DNA from: Corella eumyota
Lineage: Eukaryota; Chordata; Ascidiacea; Phlebobranchia; Corellidae
Assembly: GCA_963082875.1 (NCBI GenBank)
Contig: OY720097.1
Coordinates: 6,456,501 to 6,520,500 of the forward strand
Direction: 5' to 3'
Length of the DNA stretch: 64,000 nucleotides
Part shown: positions 38,301-51,200 of the stretch, piece by piece
Position numbering within the stretch: the first letter of the stretch is position 1
Layout of the letters: the number at the start of each line of letters is the position of its first letter
Translations under genes and position numbers: made by a program
Notes under the pieces: model-generated
What the model was told of the DNA's origin: nothing
Seen by the model: only the letters and a program-made list of their open reading frames with translations
Database searches by the model: none

Positions 38301-41300
38301 AATATTGTTATGCATTATTTTATTTTAAAAAGCGACTTCTTGATTTTAGAAAAGATCGATCACAATTCGATTCAGCAGTGGACACAAGCTTTAATCGACT
38401 GCAATTTCCTCTTATTTTATCGCCGCGTAGGCTAAGTTAAATTCAGTAACACAAAGCCGGGCATTGTTCGCAGTATAGGTGCTGTGCATTGCTTAAATGT
38501 AGGCACTCGGTTACAACGATGTGGCGCCTTGCTTTTGTAATTATATCCACCGGTTTGCGTATAACACTTAAAAATCTCACACCGGTAGAGCAAAATTGTT
38601 TGCTGCAGTTCGGTATTGTCATTGCTGTGGTATTACCATTTAAGTAGTGGTCAACTTAAGCTACTTATATCCGCCATGCATTTTCGGCTATATGAGTTTA
38701 AACTTCACAAAACAATTTCGGTCATTGATTTGTTAGGTTAAAACAGAACGTGGCTAATAAGCAGTATTTTGGAATATGTAAGTTAACTTTAAGAAAGCAC
38801 CTATTCGTGCACGAAACAGTGAAATATTTTCCCAATAAAAGCGGGTTTACACAATCTAATTTCTACTTTTACCTGGACATTAACAAGCAAAATCGTGTCA
38901 CTAAACCGTCACTTAAAGTAGGCTAATTCTAGATGCACCAACGTTAATGAAACAGGGATATTTTGCCCGTTTTAGCCACACGCAATGGAAAAACTAATAG
39001 AAGGTTATCAGGTTGAAATATTTGCAGGACATATTTTTACATAACTAAAACGGAAGCACGGTGAAACGAGGCATAGGTAAATCCAGAAGCGATGCGATAG
39101 TTACCTTTGCCAGTAAATTACACGATACAAACCATAAGGAAGTAACAAGTTTGGGGAATTGGAATTTGAACCCGAAATCCAGATAAATACAAACATTTTG
39201 CGCAGTACGTCGTATTTTCGTTTCCTTATTATGGTTATTAATATATATCCTGCTGTTAAGTCTGATCCAGCAAAACCAGCAGCCGTATTTTACCTTCAAC
39301 CTTTAACATACAGGCCACTTATTGCCTTTATGTAGAATCTATTCAAAGAGTGATTGACAGAGAGTTAATTTTTTAAAGTGTATTGGTCTGTATTAAACTT
39401 CAAGCAAATGCCTTAATAGGTATTACCGAAAGCTTAAACGTGTATTGGTGCAGTTTAAAATTAAAACGCGTGTGATATGTTGAGAATCTTGAGCAATGCA
39501 TTTTTAACGGCGCCATAAGCCCCTTAAGAACCTCTTCTAAAATGTGTCCAATAGACATAAAATCCTAAATCTTACTATTCGATCGCATTTACTTAGCTGC
39601 AAAACTAAATAAATATTTAGTGTCGGAGTATCCAATTTCGTTTGAACCCCCATAAAATTAACCCCAAGCTCCGCAAGGTCACGCCGGGGTCCTTAAATAA
39701 ACGGTTGCGAGTCTACGCTTGGGTGACCATCGCGTTTATCCAGGTTTGTGTTTGTATGGGGCTAAGGTGGGGTTGGGTTACTAAACTCATCCAAACCGTT
39801 TGCTTTGTTTTTGTTTCGCGCAGGAAACGAAAAGATAAGAAGATCACATTTTGTTGATATCAAATCAAAATTAAGCTAAACCCATTGTGGGGTTAACTTA
39901 AACCCATTTTATTTTATTTAAACAAGTTAAGTGACGTTTATAAGAAAATTTTTATTTGTTTTAGAACACAATTAATAATAATTTTTTGTTTGAGTTTAAA
40001 TTTATTTGGATGAGATTTGTGAATTTTAAAATTTCTCTGATTTTTTTAACCAAACTATATTTATAACCCAGTTATTTTTCCTAGCCTAATCCTTATCATC
40101 TATTGTTTTGAATTGTGTTAATATCTTAAACATTCAACCCTATAGCAAAATTGGGCACAAAACTTTATGGAATTAAATATTTAAATTAGCCGACTCTAAA
40201 AGTAAAAGGTTTCCCGTTTACAATTATCCGCGGGCTAAAATAACTCAATAAAATATCACGGGTATTTAGTTGGTGTGATTTTAAAACGGAAAACTGTTCA
40301 CACCGTAAATATAAAAACACAATTTAAGTATATAAGTAAATGATTAGATGCTAAATATATTTAAGCTTCTTCTTTTAAGTCCAATTTTTTTTTGTTAATT
40401 TAAAAACTAAAATTGCAATCTACTTATATATAGTGTAAGAATAATACATAATGATCATTCTGTATGCCAATAAACTATGAATTAATGCTGTTTTATTCAT
40501 TGTTCCTATGTTGTAATGTACAATAACCGCAGTACATATGTATTTGAAATATTGTAAATAAATGGCATGATATCGTGTATGTTATATGGTAGCTTACCTA
40601 ACTTCCAAGACACGTTTTAAAATAATCCTATTGTTCTATATATTAAAATTATTGTCAGATTGAACCGAGTTTAAATTTGGGTTAAAAGGTTCACGATTTT
40701 GGGTTCAGTTTTTTAAGGAGAAGAACAATTCATTAATTTTTTTTTTCTTTCTAAATTTTAAATTTTTTTTCAATAAACATTTTTTTTAATTTTATTTTAT
40801 TAATATTAACTTAGTTGTATACAATTTTTTAATCTGAAAAAAAATGTTTGGCTATATTAATTTTAATTAAAAAATCCATACAGTCTGCTAATTGTTTAAA
40901 TGTCGTTCATGTTAAATCTAAAAAGTAAACCTTAATCTAAATGTTAAAATTCACATGTATTTGGGGTTGAAATTAGTTTAAAAAAAGTATTTTTGTAACA
41001 CTCTGTGGTTAGAACTTTTTATGAGTTATGTAGTTTTGATTTAACATGCAAGAACACTATTTTTATAATTATTTTTAGACGAAAAAAAATTTAACACAAC
41101 ATATGCAATTTATTATTTGTTTTTTAGGTGCTTAAAATAGTATCTTAGCGTACATAGAATTTATTAATTAAATGAAATATTAAAAAGGAGTGTTGAAATT
41201 ATTTTTTTTGATAAAAACATATTTTGTGAATTTGTATTAGTTTTTATTTGCCAAAATATCGGTTAATAAATTTTCGAATGTTTTCGCTTTGTTTTCATGT

Positions 41301-44113
41301 TTACGGCATCAGCATAACCGACTTCCTATTAAACTGTCGCGTTTTGCGAAATTTACCCCTTTGCCTACAAGCGGCACACAAAACGTGGTTATTTTACTTA
41401 CATTCTTTCGGCGAAGGAGTTGAAAGGGTTGCTGACATGTTTGTTTCTAGTGTGTAATACGGAAAACTGTCTAATCGGATACGTTCGGAGCGTCTGAAAA
41501 TCTATTATACCAACAATTCAAGGCGGCTATTATGACCTACCTATCTACCCATTGTTTCCCGTACAATACAATGCATATACAAATTAGAACATAGAGGGCA
41601 GAAATTCTTAACGGGTAATAAAATAATTATAACCTAATCGGTTTTGGATCTCAAAATATCGGTTTTTGATAGGTGTGCTTCACAAACAAAAGTAATTTCA
41701 TTATTTATTAAAACCCGGTAATGTCTTGGTATAAAAATAGCGCCGTAACCGACAATTTCGAACCTTTGGCGTTGCGGGACCTCTTTCTGATTGGAAAATC
41801 ATGAATAATAGATTTAAGATCCTACACCGTTTCCTTTTTAATAATTGATGTTATTCCGGAGTGTATATACCGGTAACATTATGACCCTTGATTGGCATTA
41901 GCTGTAGGCTGTTATTGGAATTCCTATCTGTTCCTATATAGAAAGCATTAAATATATTTGCATATAGGCTTCAAATTGATTTATTTTTACGACCAATTTT
42001 AGAGAAATTTTTAAATTTAAAATTGTTTTTACAAATATTTATAAAATGTTTTTTTTTAAATTTTTTGTGTGATGTGTAAAGTTTTTTTTTTTGTGAGAAT
42101 TGAAACTTTAAATATTTTCGATCACGTCATGAATTTTTAAATATTACAATTAAAAAAATAAATTGCCCTTTATAATCAAACCTCGTCACAAAGTATGTGA
42201 AAGGCCCTAGGCTAGAAAGGATATAATTGTGTAATTTTCTAATTATCTGTTTATGTTTTTGTTTTTCTTCGGAAGGCATCATCTCTAAGTCGTTGTCGTA
42301 TACACGTAACAATCGAAGATAAACACTCGTTTGTGACGTAATAAAGAGCGCCGACGCAAGCTCGCAATTAGACGCGCGCATTTGAGTCTTTTCGTTTTAA
42401 AACCGCGGGGGCTGTTTAAATGAAAACGACCCTTTTCCTGTAGTGGTATTTTCGGAAAAATCACCAACAAAGTTGGTATATTACCTGTCCATTTTTTGCT
42501 TAAAAATATCGCATTTTTGCCTTTAATTGCTGTCAACAATTTTCGTATTATTTGCAAAGATTTTTTTCTAAATTTGGAAAAATGCGGTTTAACATTTACG
42601 CGTCGGATTTACTTCGGTTCAATTATGTTTGATTGTTGATATTTTGAGACCTTTATCGACAGCCCATCGCAGCAATAAACGCGTTCTATGCTAGGCTCCT
42701 TTATTTTGGGCGATTTTTTCGTACCGGTAATAACGGGGGCTTGGGTATCAGACCGGTAAATACGGATAGCTAAACAATCAAGTGAAAATAAACCACTTAT
42801 GGTCGAGTAATAATTGAGGCGGTTTCGTTTACGTAAAGCAATTTAAATTGCGTCTACGCCAAGGCAAATCGCAATGACAGCGCACATTTTTCTGGAAAGA
42901 TTCCTGAAAAGTTTTCGATTAAAATACCGCTAGCCCTAATAAAACAAACCATTGGCCAGGGACTTTAACTTAAAATAAAAAAATTCTGAAAAAGTTCATT
43001 TTTTGTTACCGCCTTAATTTCAAATGTCTTTTAAGCAATACATTTACGTTTGATCACTTTGCAAAAACTGTTTACCTCAAGCACACCTACAAAAACAAAT
43101 CGCACAATAGTTTGTAAAAGTAATTAATCAAAGAGATATATATCGTTTATAGCCTGGCTTAAAAGATGGGCACGATAAAAAATTCTATTGATGTTTCGCC
43201 ATATTTTTGATAAGAATTTGATTTAAATCTTGAAAAGAAATACGTTGTTAATAAGGATGAATAATAAAAAGCCATGAATAACCAACCCAAACTGACAGGC
43301 TCTGCCAATACCATAAAGCCATTGTGTTATTACGGAAAGCTTACTAACCACTACGTAGTAGATACCCTATACACGGTGATACATTATTTAAATACATAGA
43401 TTACGTTAAAGTATTAATCCCACGACATTTTAACGCAAATTCTTAAGGTGTCGTCGTATTAAAATGTTGTCTAACTTTGCGTATACACGCCGGGCTTATA
43501 TTTGATAAGGATCTTATTTAAGAATAGCTGTTTCAAATCACTGAAAGTTGACTGTAAATTTCAATCATGTCTTTGCTCACACTTTGAGAGATTTTAGGAG
43601 ATAAATAAAGGTCAAAATTACATCCGCTGATGGCAGATAAGAAACTATCCATTCTGCTTGAAATAGTTAAAATAATTTTCTCTCGCAAAAACTTTTTGGT
43701 AAAATCGTAGAACTTTAATTGGAGATCGCTACCGCCCCTGGCGGGTAAAAATTTATAAGTAACATTTAAAAATGTCGTTAAAAGATTTCGAAACCTTAAA
43801 CCAAGATTAAGGAAAAATTGTTAAACCCAACTCTAACAACAACATATATGTTAGCTAAGGCATTTTTGGTTTACATTTAAAAATCAAATTCCGTAAGTGT
43901 TAAGCGTTTTAATCTAAACCCAGTACGAAGAATGCCACCTGCACCGCCGACAGAAACTTATCAACGAAGTACGGTTTAGTAATAACCTCCTTTTCCCCCC
44001 GGAAATCGGACCCGTGTGTTTCTATACAAGGTAAGTGATGCGTTTACAGGATTTCTATTCAAGCATACCATTCGAGCCTAACTGTACAATTGTGACTTCA
44101 TAACAAAGGGTAT

Positions 44114-44121
44114 GTGACGTC
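44114..44121. promoter_or_regulatory. CRE palindrome TGACGTCA
   Basis: This full CRE (TGTGACGTCAGTTT) stands alone in AT-rich intergenic DNA. Confidence 0.33.
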
Positions 44122-46992
44122 AGTTTGCGGTCGCTACTTGTCTAAAATCCTAGGAATTATACCCTTATGTCTGTAAACAGGAAAAAGTATATGGGTCTAA
44201 TATTAAAGAGGTATTGTATAAATTCAGTCATGGCGTTATTATCCACAAGTTATTTGCAAACGTATCGAGTTTTCCATCGTCAGATTATTTTCTAATAACG
44301 TTCAAGTTAGGCTTGGGTGCTGACAGATGCAACAAATTTTTCTATGAGCTGGACCTACTTGTCAATGCGCAAAAATGGCCTCGGTATTTAATGGCTTAAT
44401 TAAAACCAATTTGCTTTTCTTTGAAATTTTCCTTAAGCAAAACTACTTTCGTCCCTCAACTTTTCTACACTTTTTAATGGTTTTGTGCATTTTAAATTTG
44501 TTTTAACTAGTAATGTAGCAAGCATAAACTTTTGTTTAATTTTCAGTATATACTTTATTATTTTTAGAATATTTTATGTAAGTGTTTGTTAGGGTATACA
44601 TAAAATAGAAGTTAGTTAATGTACTAGTGGTTAATATAGGCTTGGCCCTGTGTTGAACTACTAAAGCATAGTTCACTATTATGCTTAGCTTAGATTGATA
44701 TCACATTTTGTGGTTTCTACACTTATTTTTGGGCGAAAATGTTATTAGTTTTGTAATGTAACATTAATGAAAGCTACATCCTGATATGTCACTAATCTTT
44801 TTGAACTCATGGCTTATTCTCGTGATTTGGATTAGATGTTAAGATATATTATGAGTCACAAACCGTAATGTTTGAGTGTGTAATGCAGCGATTTTCTTAA
44901 ATTCAAGTGCTCACTGCCGATTGTCCGCTGTAATTATTCGAAAATCGTGTAGCCTGGGCGTGTGCGAGCGCTTAGGCCTACTCTAAATCAAGTGCAAGTT
45001 ACCTGCGGTACACACAACTACAAAGCGACACACTGTGCGTGGGAAACCGGTCATTTTGGGCAATTAGCGGCTCATTTGTTGCCTACATGTCAAAACATAT
45101 AATAACTTGCCCACGGTTTGTTGCTGAATGCGGAAAGAAAGTCGTGTAAGTAGCTGCCAATCATAACAAATATGCCGAGGAATAACAGAGCGAGTCAGAC
45201 AAAACAAACGGCCCGTTTTTCTTCTGGCTCCAGGTTAAATCAAAAAATATAGGCCTCGACGTAAAATAGAATAATCCTGGTAATATCCGCTAGCAAATTA
45301 AACCTTTACAACGTATTTGTTCATCGCCACATCAATAATAGAAACGAGATATCGTTTAAACCAATAAAGTAAGCGAACATGTATGTGTTGTGATTTTTAT
45401 CTCCTTGTCATTACCGGCCTTATAATATAACATCCGTTTAAACCGGTAGCAACGGATTTAATATTCAGTCGACTGTGTTTATTGGTTTTAACAATAACTT
45501 TTATTACATGTAAGCCCATACATAGTTGCTTGAATAGTCATTGTCACGAGTTTAAACAGATATATTGCGGACTCCCGCCAAGAACTATGTTAGCGCTAAT
45601 AACAATAAGCACTCTATCAACGCCTAATATTATGTTGATATAGTAGTTGTATATTACATCCGCCTGACGCACAATAATAAATAGGTGATAATTAAATTTG
45701 GCAAGTTATGCTACTTCATTTCCACACACAGCTTATCTAAAATTAAATTTGTTCTTATAAGAACCAAAGTCCATATTAAGTCGTGCTATTTAAATATCAA
45801 TATCAAGGTTATGTATTTTTGTCATAAACAACTTCGAATATTTTTGGATATTGTTGGCTCATTAGCGGTTGTCTTCTGTAGCGAATTAGTCTACTGATTA
45901 TGAAACTGATTCGAAAACCAGACTTTTTTTAAAAAAATATTACGATAAAATCGTGCTTCTGGAAGTTCAAAGTTTAAATTTTAGTCACAAAAAATGTAAT
46001 TAGTAAATTGTACTCTGTAACATTTAGATTTAAACAACAAATTGTGTTGTTTTTTATTTTTGTTATAAATTGTATCTACAATGCATAATTTAAAACAAAT
46101 TTAAATTTGATTCCCAATAGTAAAAAATAACAGTAATTCGATATATTTTTTTATTAAATTCAACCTCGTTGCCCATTAAATTGTTATCTAATATTGGATG
46201 GTAATAATTTAATATCCGCCAATTGTTTTCATAAATAAATTTTCAAATTTAATTATTTTTTTTTAATTTTGGCTTGTTCGCTTCGACAAAAGGATTTTTT
46301 TTTAATTGTTTAGTCTATACTACAATCTGATATCAACCTTGACCTTATAAACACAGGCCTAAAAAGCATTTCTATGTTTTTAAAGCATGTTTTTTCAATT
46401 TAGTTTTCTAAACTTAGAGTATCTCGCTTAAAAAATTTAATCGCAATGTCATTACAGGCAAAATCCAATCTAATAAAAATCGAATTAGATTATGGTCAGG
46501 ATAAAAGGCTTACCCGGGAACGTTGTCATACTAATGTATAGATATTAACACATTAAGTGTAAAAGATGGCAACAATTACCGCTAAACGGAAAGAGCTTTA
46601 ACAAAACACGTGTTTTTTTAAACCAGCTTACCCAAACCAAATGCTTGAACAATTTGTCACCAAATATCATTTAATAAACTTGGTTTTATTGTAAAACCCT
46701 TACTAAAAGCATACATGGGCATGTGACATGTTTAAGATATAGCAAAAGGATTAAAAAATATTTTAGAAGGGATTGTGGAACAATCTTATTAAGATTGGTT
46801 AAAGAATTACACGGTTACTGCAAATATTTTTATAAATATAAGCTCAACAATACACACAGTAGATTCAAGTTGGAGATTACGCTTTTTTGTAGGGACGTGA
46901 TTTCAATCATCCTTCGATAATAATCAAACAAAATCCCATGCACAAGCCACGCCCTATTCTTCTGTTACGTAAACAACAGACGACATGTTCTG

Positions 46993-47000
46993 TGACGTCA
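46993..47000. promoter_or_regulatory. CRE palindrome TGACGTCA
   Basis: This full CRE (CTGTGACGTCATCT) lies about 1.2 kb upstream of the CACHD1-like start codon, in a GC-richer patch with TTACGTCATGG about 50 bp further on. It is a candidate distal promoter element of that gene. Confidence 0.38.
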
Positions 47001-48231
47001 TCTCCTGAACAAGTAACCTAATACCGCTATTTCCTCCTTGCAAGTTCACGATCCCGTTACGCCATAGTACAGCATTGTTACGTCATGGTCTGCGCAAAGC
47101 GTGCCATTGTTTTATGAATAAGGTGTGCTGGAGTACAAATTGTCGCCGCCAAATTACATTGTAATTAACAAGCTAGAGACAAGATTAGGATTTATACAGA
47201 TTTTAATCACGACGACTTTAAAGCGAGGAATGCCAAGTATTTAGGCTCTGGCTGGAAATTTCAGCAGTAAAACGACGTCGCTGCTTCCCGTGAAAATCCG
47301 ACCAACGCAATTAAAGCCCGGCGTTTTTAGCAAATGTTTAAGAAAATAACTGTAATTACCGGCAGCCAATTCGTTTAAGTTCCTAATAATTTCAAGTTGG
47401 TACAGGAAATTTCTTTTAACTTATACTTCTTAAACAATAGCGGCGCCGTTACGTAACCTTAACTCAAAAATATGATGTCATTTTATGTTCTAAAATTGCC
47501 TCACCAATTTTCTGTAATTGGTGTAGACTTTTTAAGTTTAAAAGTATAATCATTGCTTGAATTATCGTTTTTTTAACTAACCTTAAATTAAACCACAGAA
47601 TAATGATATTTAATAGCTACTTTTATTAATACTTAATTCAATTAAAATGCCAGATTTTAAAAATTCAACAATGTCATCATGAATATACAGAAATGAAATA
47701 TTTACTTAAATTATCAAATTTTTCGTTTTGTTAATTAGAAGAGTAGGTAGTTTGTTTTGTCGGGCATATTTTAACTTAATTATTATACAAACATATGTCG
47801 CGTGAATTCACTGAATCCACATTTAAAAGGTTGAATAGGCAATAAATATTTTGTCTCGTAATAACTGTTCATTATTTTAAGCAAAATTGAAAAACTGTTT
47901 TTTAAAAAATACTCCAGCAAAAATTTAAAAAAAATTAGGTAAAATGAAATAAATAATATTGCATTTTGCACAAAATCATATTTTTAAAGGTCCTAGCGTT
48001 AATAAATATTTGTCATTAAATTACAAATTCTAATATATCATTAAATCCAGGGTAGCTCTTTACTGACAGCATGCGACTAAGAAATATTAGTTTAACTGTC
48101 CAATTTTATTTAATTTTAGGACTATAATAACTCAATTGTACGTAACAATAGATCATATGTGTATTAAATAAAAAAGTGTAAATTAAGGTAAAACAGTTTT
48201 TAAAACAACCTATGTTAGCATTTTTTCAAAA

Positions 48232-51200
48232 ATGTTTTATTTTAAATTAGGCATAGTTGTATTACTTATCTTTATGGTATCAGGTGTTCATTGCCTTAAT
48301 TTGGTTTTCCCTACCGATCCTTTATCTCAGAGAATTCAATCCATTGCCGAAGACGCTTTAAAAATATCAAAAATGCAGGTTAGAAGGCAAACAATTTTAT
48401 AATGGGTTTTAGTTAAGCTAAATCTAAGTTTTATTATGTTTAATTTTTTGCGTTTCTTAAATTCGCTCATTATTTACTTTTTTTCACAAAATATCTTATT
48501 ACTTTTACGGTTCTTATACGTACTTTAATTTTGTACAAGCTTTTAAAATTTTAATGTTTTTATGCCTTACTTACGTTGGTTTATATTACATTTCATTAGG
48601 AATATATTGACAGACTGGCATTCCAACAACAACAATTTGATGCAAATCAATTAAGAGATAAGGTAACTGTTTTTGATTTTTTAATAAAAATTAAAACTAA
48701 AATATTTTGTTATTTTGTACACATAATCAAATAACATTTTATGCTGTGAATTTTTTAAAGTTTATAGACTTTCTGTTTCTAATACATACTTGAATTTTCA
48801 AAATTTTATTTACATTTTAGGTCGAACAACATATTTCTCGTAGAATACATAGCAGCAAATATGCCCTACATGACTTAAAAGATGTCGTTACAAACTTCTA
48901 TGATACTTCTACACATAATTCGGATATCAGTGAATGCTGCGAATCATCTTTGAATTTCGCTTTTAATCAAGCATATAATCAAGAGGTAAGTTATATTGAA
49001 AAACTAACTAAGTAGTTACTATACAGAATTTCGTTACAATTTGTGAACTACAAACAAAAACCTTCTGCCCTACAGAATTAGAATAAAGTTTGCTAAGGCA
49101 TCGGATTATGGGTCGAAATATTTTTGATAAACCTACTTTTTGTTCTTAAGGCCGTCGTTAACAAATGGCTTAAACACGTCACAAAAGTGCATCTTTTCCA
49201 ATAAAATGATTAAAAAAATAAAGTCTATGCAATATTAGAACTTTTTACTAACAATCAAAATACAAAAATTAACTTTTTAATATTTTTTTTTTAAGAAAAA
49301 AATTTTTTTTTTATTAAAATTAAGTCTTTTTTGTTATGTAAAAAATCGGTTAATTTAGGTAAACTTAGAAGCGTCTTGCAGAATTTCCAAAAATAATTTC
49401 ATTCAACATCGACTCGGCAGTGCATTTACCGAGAAATGTACACAAAACTACAATAACTATCCCTTATTGAAATATCAGCATTTTACAAGCGAAGAAGGGG
49501 TAATGACTTTGTATCCTGCCACCGGATCACATTTTTGTTATTCGAATTTAAAAATGAGGTGGTAAAATATTTCCAATTTTATTCATACTTACAATTTATA
49601 TCTAACATGCTTTAGTAATACCTTTTGTAATATTTTACTATTTATTATCATAAGAAAATTAAGATGCACACTGATCGTTTAGTCCTATATTGAGTATATA
49701 AAAATGATTTACCTAAACTTTGATTTAAACTGTTCATATGATTGTGTCACTTTCGTGATTACACTTGACCAGTTTTATGTTGGTACACAGGTCTATTTCA
49801 TTTATAATTTACTTTGTTAAAATTAATAAATAGAAGCACGTTGTTGTTTTGCAGTCCTCGGTACGTTCGTACGGTTGCGCCAAAAACCAAGATAGTCGTT
49901 ATAGCGATCGACATTGCTACACCCGAAAATTACGCTTTATTTTACGACGACAATAATTCTATTACTTCCATTGATCTTTCAAGTAAGATGGCAATCCTTG
50001 TTATCTCAAGTTTAACGTCACGTGACAAGGTAAATACATGACATAGGTTTATTTTTGTGCAATAGGTTTTTGTATTAGATTTATTTTAAAATTTACAATT
50101 ACATCTTATATGGGTCATTAAAAGTTTTTAATATAACTTAGTGTAAATGCATCGAAATGGCAATTTTAACGGTAAAACAGAAACAGTACTGACATTATTT
50201 GTAAATCTTTTAATACTATTATTTTCTTTTTTTTAGTTTGCTGTGTTTGGTTTCTCAGACTCTGTTGAGTATTTGTCACTTGGATACGGTTATGAATGTT
50301 ATCAAAGTAAACTAGTTTACGCAACTCAACAAAATAAAGAATTGGCTACCAAGTTTATTGAGAAATTATCTACACAAGGTATAGGGAAAAAGCAAAATAT
50401 ATTTATTTGGGTTCTTTAGAGTAAAAGTTGAATGTTCAGTATTTTTATAAGTTGAATATTAATTTGAATGTTCAGTATTTTTATAAGTTTTTTTAAAAGT
50501 TGAATGTTCAGTATTTTTATAAGTTGAATTTTAATTTGAATGTTCAGTATTTTTATAAGTTGAATATTAATTTGAATGTTCAGTATTTTTATAAGTTATT
50601 TTAAAAGTTGAATGTTCAGTATTTTTATAAGTTAAATATTAATATACTTTAGTATATATTAAAAATAATTTATTCTGTATAATGTTTTAAAAAAAAAAGT
50701 AAAAATGCTTCAAAAGTATTGTTTAAATCAACTTACGAGCTGGATATTTTATACTAATTAGGTTAAAAATTAAACTTAAAATTAAAATTTTTTTTCGCAG
50801 ATTATACAAATAACAAAAATAGTTTTACCATGAAAACTGCTACTACATATATGGGCTAATGTAAAAAAAATGTGTCATGGACTTATTTTTAGGGTCGTCA
50901 AACTATCTTTCAGGAATCAAGCAAGCATTTGATTACATGGATATGGGAGGGACAAACAATAACTATGGTATATTTAATCAAACCTTCCTTAATATTTACT
51001 AGTAATGTTATTAGAGTTAAGTTGTTTGTGTATTAATAACACATACTATTTTTAATTACAGATCGCGCGATAGTTTTTATAGCTGCTTCTTATTCCAACA
51101 CTCTTGTAAGATATTCTACAAATAAAATTTACGAACGCAATTCGCCTTACAATCACACAGTTAGCTTTATGACTTACAGCATTGGTGATATCGACGGTAA

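Larger units (their letters stand above)
35336..48231. other. Intergenic, AT-rich, no recognisable gene
   Basis: About 12.9 kb between Sprouty and the CACHD1-like gene. No frame on either strand resembles a known family, and no tRNA or other structured RNA is evident. Composition is distinctly more AT-rich than before Sprouty, with long T or A runs (35340-35520, 40730-40860, 42000-42110, 46140-46310). GC-richer patches lie at 36600-37000, 44900-45250 and 46920-47350. CREs occur at 44114 and 46993. Confidence 0.45.

Noticed and set aside
49060-49185. GC-richer patch in intron 3 of the CACHD1-like gene, possible SINE fragment
   Set aside because: No recognisable promoter boxes or tail, and the boundaries are not definable by eye.
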